This document shows positions 17,808 to 25,950 of a DNA stretch of 64,000 nucleotides, piece by piece. Both the position numbers and the translations under genes were made by a program. Origin of the DNA: Nitratireductor indicus C115 (GTDB lineage: Bacteria; Pseudomonadota; Alphaproteobacteria; Rhizobiales; Rhizobiaceae). Below the pieces are notes generated by a model. The model made no database searches. It worked only from the letters and a program-made list of their open reading frames with translations, and was not told where the DNA came from. Location: NCBI RefSeq assembly GCF_000300515.1, contig NZ_AMSI01000004.1, forward strand, positions 124,001-188,000. Reading direction: 5' to 3'. Position 1 is the stretch's first letter, and each line of letters opens with the position of its first letter.

Positions 17808-18284
17808 CTATCGCTCTTGAGCCGATACGGAGACACCCGCCTCGCGAAGCATGATCTCCGATACATCGAAGCTGTGATCGAGCTTGCCGTCATTCTCAGG
17901 CTTCGGCGGGCATTCGACACAGGCAATGCCCGACTGGATGATAGCGCGCGCGCAATCCGCGCAGGGAAACCGGTTCACGTAGAGCGTGCATCCGGCCAAT
18001 GCGGCGCCGGACCGCGCCGCATTGTAGATGGCGTTGCGCTCGGCATGCTCGATCCAGAAGAACTTTTCGCCGCTCGCCCGGTCGAAACGGCGATCATCGC
18101 CGGACGAAACCCCGCGCGGCAGGCCATTATAGCCCGTCGCGCGGATCTCGTGCCCCGGCCCGACGACCACGGCTCCAACCTTGAAGTCGCGATCTTCGGA
18201 CCAGCCGGAAACCTGGTCGCACAGCCCCAGAAAACGATGGCGCCATCCCTCGTTGCCCGATGCCTTGTCGATCATCGCCGTCAT
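17808..18284 (-). CDS. CMP/dCMP deaminase-family zinc protein
   Basis: A 158-residue cytidine-deaminase-fold protein with H80-A81-E82 (WIEHAERNAI) and PCADC (C108, C111) as zinc ligands and proton shuttle. dCMP deaminases have this layout, but this is the last gene of a catabolic operon, overlapping the upstream aldehyde dehydrogenase by 4 bases. It could therefore deaminate an amino-heterocycle intermediate rather than dCMP (inference). The family call is strong; the substrate is open. Confidence 0.85.
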   Translation of the reverse strand: MTAMIDKASGNEGWRHRFLGLCDQVSGWSEDRDFKVGAVVVGPGHEIRATGYNGLPRGVSSGDDRRFDRASGEKFFWIEHAERNAIYNAARSGAALAGCTLYVNRFPCADCARAIIQSGIACVECPPKPENDGKLDHSFDVSEIMLREAGVSVSAQER

Positions 18285-19717
18285 CCTGCGAAGACGTAGG
18301 CGGTCTTGACCGTAGTGTAGAACTCCGCCGCATAGCGTCCCTGCTCGCGCGGTCCGAAGGACGACCCCTTGCGGCCGCCGAAAGGCACGTGAAAATCGAC
18401 GCCGGCCGTCGGAAGATTCACCATCACCATTCCGGCCTGGGATTTCCGCTTGAAGGTGCGTGCGGCTTTCAGGCTCGTCGTGCAGATGCCCGCCGAAAGG
18501 CCGAATTCCGTATCGTTTGCCACGGCCAGCGCCTCGTCGAAATCGCCAACCTTGATCACCGATCCGCAGGGGCCGAAGATTTCCTCACGGTTTATGCGCA
18601 TGGAATTGTTGGTGCCAAGGAAAAGGGCGGGAGCCTGAAAGAAGCCGTTCGTCGCAAGATCGAGCTGTTCGCCGCCGATCACCTCTGCCCCTTCTTTCCG
18701 GGCAAGCTCGACGTAGGAAAGGTTGGACTGAAGCTGCTTGCCATCGACCACCGGGCCGATCTGGGTTTCGGGAGCTAGCGCATCCCCCACCTTGAGGGCC
18801 CGCATGCCGGCGACCAGTTTTTCCACGAACGCATCGTGAATGCCCGCTTCGACGATCAGCCGCGAGGACGCGGTGCAGCGCTGGCCGGTGGAGAAGAACG
18901 TGCCGTTCAGACAGGCAGCGACCGCCACGTCGAGATCGGCATCGTTGAGCACGACCATCGGGTTCTTGCCACCCATCTCCAGCTGGCTTTTGCGCTTCAT
19001 GCGCCCGCAGACTTCGGCGATGTGGCTGCCGGTCGGCACCGACCCGGTGAATGAGAGGGCATCAATGTCGGGATGCGTGACGAGCGTTTCGCCCACCACC
19101 GAGCCGCGGCCCATCACTAGGTTGAACACGCCGGGTGGACAGCCGCATTCATCGAGCAGGCGCGCAATCACATGAGCGCAACCCGGCGTGAGATCGGCGG
19201 GCTTGAGAACGACGCAATTGCCGTAGGCAAGCGCCGGTGCCGTCTTCCAGGCGGGAATGGCAATCGGGAAATTCCAGGGGGTGATCAGGCCGACCACGCC
19301 GACCGGCTCGCGTGTAACCTCGACATCGATATCGGGGCGTACCGAAGCCTGCAGGTCGCCGGCGACCCTGAGCGCCTCGCCGGCAAAGAACTTGAACACC
19401 TGCGCGGCGCGCAGGGTCTCGCCAATGCCCTCGGCGAGCGTTTTGCCCTCCTCGCGCGACAGAAGCCGGCCGATTTCCTGCGAACGCTCGGCGAGCTTGC
19501 GGCCAACGGCCTCGAGCAGATCATGACGGGCCTGCGGGGTGGCATCAGCCCAGCCGGGAGCCGCGGCCTGCGCCGCCTCCACCGCCCTTTCCGCGTCGGC
19601 GGCGCTGCCCTGCGCATAAAGACCGATCACCTCGTCACGGTTCGACGGATTGCGGTTCTCGCCATAGGCGTCGGCGCTGACCCACTCACCGCCGATCAGG
19701 TTGTCGTGCTTGTCCAT
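18281..19717 (-). CDS. aldehyde dehydrogenase, 2,5-dioxovalerate (ketoglutarate semialdehyde) dehydrogenase-like
   Basis: 478 residues from ATG 19717, where GGAGGA lies 5 bases upstream (an open frame to 19735 is ignored). Active-site residues N149 (ITPWNFP), E247 (QLEMGGKNP) and C281 (GQRCTASS) are present. The overall sequence, including TAPALAYGNCVVLKPADLTPG, is close to the KGSADH group that oxidises 2-oxoglutarate semialdehyde to 2-oxoglutarate in sugar-acid and hydroxyproline pathways. Directly after a DapA-family gene, this recalls the deaminase/dehydratase plus KGSADH pair of those routes. Substrate assignment is inference. Confidence 0.85.
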   Translation of the reverse strand: MDKHDNLIGGEWVSADAYGENRNPSNRDEVIGLYAQGSAADAERAVEAAQAAAPGWADATPQARHDLLEAVGRKLAERSQEIGRLLSREEGKTLAEGIGETLRAAQVFKFFAGEALRVAGDLQASVRPDIDVEVTREPVGVVGLITPWNFPIAIPAWKTAPALAYGNCVVLKPADLTPGCAHVIARLLDECGCPPGVFNLVMGRGSVVGETLVTHPDIDALSFTGSVPTGSHIAEVCGRMKRKSQLEMGGKNPMVVLNDADLDVAVAACLNGTFFSTGQRCTASSRLIVEAGIHDAFVEKLVAGMRALKVGDALAPETQIGPVVDGKQLQSNLSYVELARKEGAEVIGGEQLDLATNGFFQAPALFLGTNNSMRINREEIFGPCGSVIKVGDFDEALAVANDTEFGLSAGICTTSLKAARTFKRKSQAGMVMVNLPTAGVDFHVPFGGRKGSSFGPREQGRYAAEFYTTVKTAYVFAG

Positions 19718-19731
19718 CTCGTTCCTCCAGT

Positions 19732-20595
19732 TCAAAGCTCTTCGGCGATGCGGTCGAGAGCATCACGCGAAGCATTGCCGAGCGCCGCGAAAGGCGGAAG
19801 GACACGGCTCCATGCGGCATCGCCGGAGCGCTTGCCGACCAGATATTTTACGGCCGGAACGAGCGGGTGCGCCGCGATGTCGGATCGCAACCCGGCGATC
19901 CGTGCGGCAAGGCCGTCCCTGTCTCCCTCAACCATGAGGCTGGCGCAGAGCGGCGCACTGACATTCACCGTCGCGGAAATACATCCCGCGAAGCCCGCTT
20001 CGTCGGCCTGCGCCAATGCCGTTTCGGAACTGGGGAAGACCTTCAGGCCCGGCACGGTTTCGACAAGCTTTCGGCAATAGGCGAGATCGCCTGAGGAATC
20101 CTTGATACCGGTAAAGCGGCGTGGGTTAGCCTGCACCAACCGTGCAACCACGTCCACCGGAATAGGCACACCCGTCATCTGCGGGAAATTGTAGAAATAG
20201 ACTTCGATCGGCGTGTCGCCGAGAGCCTGGTCAAGTGCCTGATACCAGGCGACAAGGCCGTCATCGCTTACCGGCTTGTAATAGAATGGCGGCAGAACGA
20301 GAGCCACCCGATACCCCAGCTCCGCTGCGGTGAGCGTCAGGTCGAGCGTATCCTCCAGCGCCGGCAGCCCGGTGCCTACCATCAGCTTGTCGGGGCCGAA
20401 CGCCTCCACCGCCCAGGCCATGACCTGCTTGCGTTGCGCCACCCCAAGCGAATTGGCTTCACCGGTGGTGCCCAGCACGTTCAGTGCATCGCAACCATTG
20501 GCCAGCGCCCAATCGCAATGTTCCAGAAAGGGCTCCTTCAGGGCCGCGCCATTCTCGTCCACCGGTGTCGGAACGGCAGCTACTATGCCTTTCAT
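19732..20595 (-). CDS. DapA-family (dihydrodipicolinate synthase/N-acetylneuraminate lyase) protein
   Basis: 287 residues, a class I Schiff-base TIM barrel. The GTTGEA motif is near residue 43, the catalytic tyrosine is in YFYNFPQMTGVP and the Schiff-base lysine in TGIKDSSGD. It probably cleaves, dehydrates or deaminates a 2-oxo acid rather than making lysine precursors, because it sits in a catabolic operon before a KGSADH-like dehydrogenase. It starts in a 4-bp overlap with the ferredoxin gene. Candidates are 5-dehydro-4-deoxyglucarate dehydratase-like, hydroxyproline-route deaminase-like or 2-keto-acid aldolase; sequence alone does not decide. Confidence 0.85.
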   Translation of the reverse strand: MKGIVAAVPTPVDENGAALKEPFLEHCDWALANGCDALNVLGTTGEANSLGVAQRKQVMAWAVEAFGPDKLMVGTGLPALEDTLDLTLTAAELGYRVALVLPPFYYKPVSDDGLVAWYQALDQALGDTPIEVYFYNFPQMTGVPIPVDVVARLVQANPRRFTGIKDSSGDLAYCRKLVETVPGLKVFPSSETALAQADEAGFAGCISATVNVSAPLCASLMVEGDRDGLAARIAGLRSDIAAHPLVPAVKYLVGKRSGDAAWSRVLPPFAALGNASRDALDRIAEEL

Positions 20596-20939
20596 GATAT
20601 TTTTTCCTCGACTGTTCTTCTTGGGAAATCGCGCACTACGGGATGATCCTTAATCGGTGCGTCGCCGCGGCGCCATCCGCCAGGTTCAATGAGTTTTCCG
20701 TCCAGATCGTAAAAGACGTCATTGTTGATGCCGATAAATGCCTCGTCCGCCCCGCTCACCTCGTCGGCGTAGCGGATCGCATCGACGGGGCAGATGCTTT
20801 CGCACATGCCGCATTCGATACATTCCACCGGGTGGATGTAAAACATCCGCTCGCCTTCATAGATGCAGTCGACAGGGCAGCTTGTGGTGCAGATGCCATC
20901 CTTGATGTCGATGCATTCGCTCTTGATGATCAGAGGCAT
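20592..20939 (-). CDS. ferredoxin with two iron-sulfur cluster motifs
   Basis: 115 residues. Cysteines C9, C17, C21 and C25 (first motif, with a long C9-C17 gap) and C40, C43, C46, C50 (CIECGMCESICPVDAI) give two clusters, as in 7Fe/8Fe ferredoxins (FdxA-like). A 60-residue acidic C-terminal tail follows. It lies between an enoyl-CoA hydratase and a DapA-family gene, overlapping the latter. It probably carries electrons to or from the FAD oxidoreductase encoded four genes upstream in the same operon (inference). Confidence 0.88.
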   Translation of the reverse strand: MPLIIKSECIDIKDGICTTSCPVDCIYEGERMFYIHPVECIECGMCESICPVDAIRYADEVSGADEAFIGINNDVFYDLDGKLIEPGGWRRGDAPIKDHPVVRDFPRRTVEEKIS

Positions 20940-20945
20940 TGCACC

Positions 20946-21722
20946 TCACTTTCCCTGCCAGACGGGAGCCCGTTTCTCGCGGAAGGCACGCACGCCCTCA
21001 TCCTGATCTTCCGACAGAAGTGCGGCGGTCAGCTCCGGCGTCTGGAGCGCGCGCGCCTCACGAGGCGAAAGGTGCGCTGTCTTTCGCAGCGTCGCCTTGA
21101 TCGCCTTTGTCGAAAGGGGCGCGCAAGCCAGGATGTCGGCCACCCATGCATCCACTTCCGCATCCAACGCCTCGGCAGGCACGACCGCGTTCGCAAGGCC
21201 GCAAGCGGCAGCCTCGGCCGCACTCATCATCCGGCCCGTCAACATCAACCCGGCAGCGATATTGCGCGGCACGAGCCGCTGCAGCGCGACCATGCCGCCA
21301 TCGAGCGGCAGCCGCCCCACCTTTGCCTCGGGCAGCCCGAACCGCGCCGTGTCGGCAGCGATGACGATATCGCAGCCCAGCACCATCTCCAGACCGCCGC
21401 CCAGCGCCAGCCCGTTGACCCGCGCGATGACCGGCACCGCCAGGCTCTCACGCAATGCGATGCCGCCGAAGCCATTCGGATTCTGCCGCGCCCAATATTC
21501 GAGCCCGGAAAGCCCGGATCCGGATTTGAGGTCGGCGCCCGCCGAAAAGGCGCGCTCTCCCGCCCCGGTCAGCACGACGCAGCGGATGCGCTCGTCCTTT
21601 TCGATCTTCTGCCAGATCGCTTCCAGAGCCCTTTCCGTCTCGGCGTCGACAGCGTTCATGCGCTCCGGCCGGTCGATGGTTACCCGCGCCAGATGGCCAT
21701 CGATGTCGAAACATACACTCAT
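20946..21722 (-). CDS. enoyl-CoA hydratase/isomerase family protein
   Basis: 258 residues of the crotonase fold. The oxyanion-hole segments are GERAFSAGADLKSG near residue 56 and the NGLALGGGLEMVLGCD region near residue 100, followed by LGLPEAK-like sequence. It acts on a CoA thioester made by the CoA transferase encoded just upstream, whose stop it overlaps by 4 bases. Hydration, isomerisation or retro-Claisen cleavage are all possible in this family. Confidence 0.88.
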   Translation of the reverse strand: MSVCFDIDGHLARVTIDRPERMNAVDAETERALEAIWQKIEKDERIRCVVLTGAGERAFSAGADLKSGSGLSGLEYWARQNPNGFGGIALRESLAVPVIARVNGLALGGGLEMVLGCDIVIAADTARFGLPEAKVGRLPLDGGMVALQRLVPRNIAAGLMLTGRMMSAAEAAACGLANAVVPAEALDAEVDAWVADILACAPLSTKAIKATLRKTAHLSPREARALQTPELTAALLSEDQDEGVRAFREKRAPVWQGK

Positions 21723-22900
21723 TCCGCTGCCCTCGCCGCTTGTTGCAGGCCGAATTCATCGATCACCTCGCGGGTGTGCTCGCCAAGGCGCGGCGGCGCA
21801 TGACGCAGCACCAGCGGAGCATCACTCAGATGCACCGGCGAGCCGATGACCCTGAGCGGCCCGAGCACGGGGTGATCGAAGTCGAGCAACATGCCGTTGA
21901 TCGCGGTCTGCGGATCGTCGAGCGCTTCGCCCAGCGCACGCACCGGCGCGCAAAGCAAATCCTGTTCCTCAAGACGCGCGATCCAGTGAGCGGTCGTATC
22001 GGTGGCGAAGACCTCGCGGAAACGACCTTGCAGATAGGGCTTACTGGCGCGCTGGCTGGCCAGGTCGGGATACTCGCCCGACAGATCCTCGATACCGAGC
22101 GCTGTGCATATGTCACGCAGGGGATTTGCCTTGAATGCCCCGACCACGACCAGAGCCCCGTCCGTTGTGTCGAACACGCCGGTGAGCGGCATGGCGGCCC
22201 AGTTCAGCACCTCGCGGTGCTTGCTCCACTGCGCGGCCTCCTGCATCTGCATGGCGATCATGGAATCGTAAAGCGAAACGGAAACCTTCTGGCCATGGCC
22301 CGTCTTTTCACGCGCCAGGAGTGCCGCAAGAACGCCCTGCACCAGATGCATGCCGGCGGTGTAATCGCACAGCGTCGTGGGATAGATGGAGCGCGGAATG
22401 GACGGGTCGGCCGTCTTTTCCATGACGCCGCTCATCGCCTGGGCAAGCACGTCCTGCCCCCCCTTGTGGGCATAGGGGCCCTTTTCGCCGAACCCCGTGC
22501 CCGACGCGCAGATGATGCGCGGGTTGATCGTCTTCAGTGTCTCATAGCCGAAGCCGAGCCGATCCATGACGCCGGCGCGGAAATTGTCGACCACCACATC
22601 GGCCTGGCGCACGAGATCATAGACCATCTGTTTGCCAATCGGGGACTTGGTATCGATTTCCATCGACCGCTTGTTGCGGTTGAGGGAGGAATAGACGGCG
22701 TTGTTCATGCCCTGCTCCGACCGCTGGTCGAAGAAATGGCGCGAGAGGTCGCCGGCGCCGGGCCGTTCGATCTTGATGACGTCGGCTCCGAAATCGGCAA
22801 GCATCTGCGTGGCGCAGGGGCCGAGCATGACCTGGGTGAAGTCCAGAATGCGGACTCCGGAAAGGGGAAGAGTATCGGTATTCACGTTGGTGTCCTTCAT
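21719..22900 (-). CDS. CaiB/BaiF-type (family III) CoA transferase
   Basis: 393 residues. The GVRILDFTQVMLGPCATQMLADFGADVIKIERPGAGD-type N-terminus (shown in part: LADFGADVIKIE) and the catalytic aspartate in TTLCDYTAGMHLVQG are clear. It activates a carboxylic acid by CoA transfer from an acyl-CoA donor. It overlaps the FAD oxidoreductase and the hydratase by 4 bases on either side, showing strict coupling of an oxidation, CoA activation and hydration sequence. Confidence 0.92.
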   Translation of the reverse strand: MKDTNVNTDTLPLSGVRILDFTQVMLGPCATQMLADFGADVIKIERPGAGDLSRHFFDQRSEQGMNNAVYSSLNRNKRSMEIDTKSPIGKQMVYDLVRQADVVVDNFRAGVMDRLGFGYETLKTINPRIICASGTGFGEKGPYAHKGGQDVLAQAMSGVMEKTADPSIPRSIYPTTLCDYTAGMHLVQGVLAALLAREKTGHGQKVSVSLYDSMIAMQMQEAAQWSKHREVLNWAAMPLTGVFDTTDGALVVVGAFKANPLRDICTALGIEDLSGEYPDLASQRASKPYLQGRFREVFATDTTAHWIARLEEQDLLCAPVRALGEALDDPQTAINGMLLDFDHPVLGPLRVIGSPVHLSDAPLVLRHAPPRLGEHTREVIDEFGLQQAARAAE

Positions 22901-24261
22901 TCGGCTGCGACGTTTTCAACGAGTGCATTGGCAGACGGAACGTCGCCCGGATCGGCGCCCTGCGCGCGCATGCGCTTCTGGATGGTCGCGACATCGGCAT
23001 CGCGCAGCGCGCAATTCTGTTCCAGCGCCACCGCAACGGCGACGCCGGCCGCCTCGCCCTGCGCCATGCAGGGCGGGATTTCGCGCGAAAGCTTCTGTGC
23101 CTCGCTCTCGACGGAATAGTGACGCCCCGCCACGATCAGGTTATCGACCCCCTTGGGCAGCAGCGCCCGCAGCGGCGTATAGTAGTCGCGGCCACGGCAT
23201 ACGCTGTCGGCGAAATGGCGGCGCGAGCGCACATCGTCGCGCGTGACCACATACTCGCCCTGTAGGAGCCGCGTCTGGCGAACGCCGATCTGTTCGGCAG
23301 CGCCCAGCATCTTGGCGTTCTCGAAGCCCGGCAGGTTGGCCCGCACGAAGGGCAGGAGGTTCATCATTCGCGAACGGCCTTCCACCTCGGCAGCCAGCAT
23401 GTCCTCCGGCGACAGCCCGTCATAGCCCGGCATATGCGGGCAATTGCACCACACGATGCCCGGCAGGGGCGTCTTCAGCCACCACATGCCCCAGGCCCCG
23501 CCGATGACCCGGCGCACCTGGCGGTCGAGCGCCTTGTATTCCTCGGGGTTCTCATATTCGAAGGCTTCCGCCCTGGCGGTATCGACGTCGCACAGGCGGA
23601 ACACCGTCGTGACGATATATTGCCCGGTCAGGAACGACGCGCCGGCCGAGGACGCGACGTCGAGATCGCCGCTGGCATCGATCACCATTTTGGCGCGGAT
23701 TGCCTGACGGCCAAGCTTGGTCTGGCAGATCACGCCGGTCACGCGGCCATCCTCCACCAGCGCCTCGGAGAACCAGGAATGAAGGCGCAGGTTCACTCCG
23801 GCCTCGCGCACGAGATCAAGACTGACCCGCTTCCAGCAATCCGGGTCGAAGGCAACGGCATGGATGATCGGCTGCGGAGTGCCGGTCTTGTGAAAGTCGA
23901 TGCACCCCCAGCGGGACCATTTCTTCCACATCTCCCAATTGGTCAAGCATTCCTGAGGTGGCGGGTAGACGGCGCCATCCTGCGCGGCCATGCGGTCGAC
24001 GAACTCGCTGACGATGCCGGTGGTGACAATCTCGTTGCCGTCATTGACCATGTCGTCGAGAACGAGAACCATTCCGCCCGACGCCATGCCACCGAGGTGA
24101 TGATAGCGTTCCAGAAGCGTGACGGAGCAGCCGTTGCGGGCTGCCGACACGGCTGCGCTCAGACCGGCCGGGCCGCCGCCCACAACCACGACGTCGCAAT
24201 CGGCGACGACCGGAATCTGCTCGCTGCGGTTCAAGGAAATATGCGTTGTGCTGGTGCTCAT
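22897..24261 (-). CDS. FAD-dependent oxidoreductase (FAD_oxidored family)
   Basis: 454 residues. The FAD motif VVVVGGGPAGLSAAVSAARNG is at about residues 24-44, preceded by a hydrophilic leader. Later DASGDLDVASSAGA and the C-terminal NLIVAGRHYSVESEAQ/PCMAQGEAAGVAVA segments are typical of the family. It is the first enzyme after the importer genes, separated from them by a 78-base gap that contains a GC-rich hairpin. The ferredoxin in the same operon may be its redox partner (inference). Substrate unknown. Confidence 0.85.
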   Translation of the reverse strand: MSTSTTHISLNRSEQIPVVADCDVVVVGGGPAGLSAAVSAARNGCSVTLLERYHHLGGMASGGMVLVLDDMVNDGNEIVTTGIVSEFVDRMAAQDGAVYPPPQECLTNWEMWKKWSRWGCIDFHKTGTPQPIIHAVAFDPDCWKRVSLDLVREAGVNLRLHSWFSEALVEDGRVTGVICQTKLGRQAIRAKMVIDASGDLDVASSAGASFLTGQYIVTTVFRLCDVDTARAEAFEYENPEEYKALDRQVRRVIGGAWGMWWLKTPLPGIVWCNCPHMPGYDGLSPEDMLAAEVEGRSRMMNLLPFVRANLPGFENAKMLGAAEQIGVRQTRLLQGEYVVTRDDVRSRRHFADSVCRGRDYYTPLRALLPKGVDNLIVAGRHYSVESEAQKLSREIPPCMAQGEAAGVAVAVALEQNCALRDADVATIQKRMRAQGADPGDVPSANALVENVAAE

Positions 24262-24281
24262 TTCGGCGCACTCCTCCCGTT

Positions 24282-24301
24282 GGGCCGCCTTGCAGCGGCC
24301 C
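24282..24301 (-). promoter_or_regulatory. intercistronic stem-loop between permease and FAD oxidoreductase genes
   Basis: GGGCCGC and GCGGCCC pair perfectly (7 bp) around the loop CTTGCA, in the gap between the last transporter gene and the first enzyme gene. No T-run follows on the coding strand, so partial termination or RNA processing and stability is more likely than full termination. Confidence 0.5.
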
Positions 24302-24339
24302 GGTTTCAGTTCGAATTGTCGCTTCTTCTCAGGCTGCGC

Positions 24340-25149
24340 TCACCACCGCACCACCAGCCGTTCGGCAATCGTCACCGCCGCAAACAACAGCACCGACAGG
24401 CCCGATGAGAGGAACACCGTGGCGTAGAGCAGGGCGGAACGGAAATTGAAGGTGGCATCGATGATCAACGCTCCCAGTCCAAGGTCCGCTCCCACCCATT
24501 CGCCGACGATGGCGCCGATGACGGATGTGGTGGCCGCGATCTTCAATGCCGAGAAAAGGAACGGCAGCGAGGACGGCAGGCGGATCTTCCAGAACACTTC
24601 CGACTTGGAAGCCGACAGAATGCGGGCGAGCTCGAGCGCCTGCGGACTGACGGCCTGCAGACCGCGCACCATGTTGACCAGCGTCGGAAAGAAGCAGATC
24701 AAGGCCGCGATCACCACTTTCGCCGTTAGTCCCGCGCCGAAGATCAGCACCAGGATCGGCGCAATGGCCAGGATCGGGATGGTGTTGATGAACACGGCAA
24801 TCGGAAAGAAGGCGCGTTCGGCCAGCCGGCTGTGCACGAAAGCAACCGCGATCAGAACCGCGGCCAGATTGCCCACGGCAAAGCCCATCAGGCTTTCATA
24901 GAGCGTCGGCCAGAAATTCCGCATGAGCTGCGGAAACTCCTCGACCAGGGTGGAGGCCACCGCGCTGGGGGTCGGCGCGATGTAATCGGGCACACCGAAC
25001 ACACGGACACCGGCTTCCCACAGAAAGATCAGCGTCGCGGCGGTCGCCACCGGCGTGGCAATCGCGACGAGGCGGTTTCTTCGTGCCGCCGCGATCTCGG
25101 CGGCTTCGTCGCTTGCAATGACATTCAGCGTATTTTCGACAGCGGTCAT
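24340..25149 (-). CDS. ABC importer permease, SsuC/TauC/NrtB type
   Basis: About 269 residues from ATG 25149, which overlaps the ATPase stop by one base (the open frame continues to 25365 inside the ATPase gene). Roughly six hydrophobic helices, and the EAA-loop region (LELARILSASKSEVFWKIRLPSSLPFLFSALKI, in part) that contacts the ATPase. It belongs to the nitrate/sulfonate/taurine/ThiX group, whose substrates are aliphatic sulfonates, nitrate, hydroxymethylpyrimidines or other small organics. Substrate not determined. Confidence 0.9.
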   Translation of the reverse strand: MTAVENTLNVIASDEAAEIAAARRNRLVAIATPVATAATLIFLWEAGVRVFGVPDYIAPTPSAVASTLVEEFPQLMRNFWPTLYESLMGFAVGNLAAVLIAVAFVHSRLAERAFFPIAVFINTIPILAIAPILVLIFGAGLTAKVVIAALICFFPTLVNMVRGLQAVSPQALELARILSASKSEVFWKIRLPSSLPFLFSALKIAATTSVIGAIVGEWVGADLGLGALIIDATFNFRSALLYATVFLSSGLSVLLFAAVTIAERLVVRW

Positions 25150-25946
25150 CAGCACGCCTCCAGCAGCCCGCGCAGATGCGCGGAGTAGCGAGTGAACTCT
25201 GGCGTATCGCGCTGCGCAATGCTGCGCGGATATGGCAGATCGATATCCACGATCTCGTGCAGCCGGCCCGGATGCGCCTTCAGCATCAGCACCTTCTGGC
25301 CCAGAAACACTGCTTCGGGGATCGAGTGGGTGACAAAGAGGATCGTCACCCCCGTCTCTTCCCACACCTTGAGAAGCTGCAGGTTGAGATGGTCCCTGGT
25401 CATCTCGTCGAGCGCACCGAACGGCTCATCCATAAGGAGCAGTTTCGGTTTGCACACCAGAGCGCGGGCAATCGCCACACGCTGGCGCATGCCGCCAGAA
25501 AGCTCGTGCGGCAACGCATGCTCCCGGCCTTTCAGCCCCACCAGTTCCAGAAGCTCCATCGGGCTCTTGTCGCTGACGGGAATGTCGATGCCGCGGCTAC
25601 GGCCGATTTCGAGCGGAAGCTCGACATTCTTCAACGCGCTGCGCCAGGGCAACAGCGTCGCATCCTGGAAAACGAAGGCGAATTCCCGCGCCAGGCGCGC
25701 GGCCTCCGTTGTCTTTCCGAAGACCGAGACCTCGCCCGCCGCCGGCGGAATGAGGTCCGACACCAGACGCAAAAGAGTCGACTTGCCGCAACCGGACGGG
25801 CCGAGGATGGAATAGAAAGCGCCTGCCTCTATCTCCAGGCTGATATCCTGGATGGCCGTGAACTGGCCGAACTTGACCCAGGCATTGCGCAGGCTCGCTG
25901 CAGGGACCTGGGTTCCTGCAGCTGCATTCAGGGAAACGGCGTCCAT
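25149..25946 (-). CDS. ABC importer ATPase, SsuB/TauB/NrtD type
   Basis: 265 residues with Walker A GPSGCGKST, the Q-loop in FVFQDATLLPW, signature LSGGMRQRVAIARAL and Walker B LLLMDEPFGALDE. It energises the adjacent SsuC-like permease. It begins 4 bases after the binding-protein stop and overlaps the permease start by one base. Confidence 0.93.
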   Translation of the reverse strand: MDAVSLNAAAGTQVPAASLRNAWVKFGQFTAIQDISLEIEAGAFYSILGPSGCGKSTLLRLVSDLIPPAAGEVSVFGKTTEAARLAREFAFVFQDATLLPWRSALKNVELPLEIGRSRGIDIPVSDKSPMELLELVGLKGREHALPHELSGGMRQRVAIARALVCKPKLLLMDEPFGALDEMTRDHLNLQLLKVWEETGVTILFVTHSIPEAVFLGQKVLMLKAHPGRLHEIVDIDLPYPRSIAQRDTPEFTRYSAHLRGLLEAC

Positions 25947-25950
25947 CGGA

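Noticed and set aside
20643-23119. two long + strand open frames (386 and 459 codons)
   Set aside because: Antisense to the ferredoxin, hydratase, CoA transferase and FAD oxidoreductase genes, all clear on the - strand.
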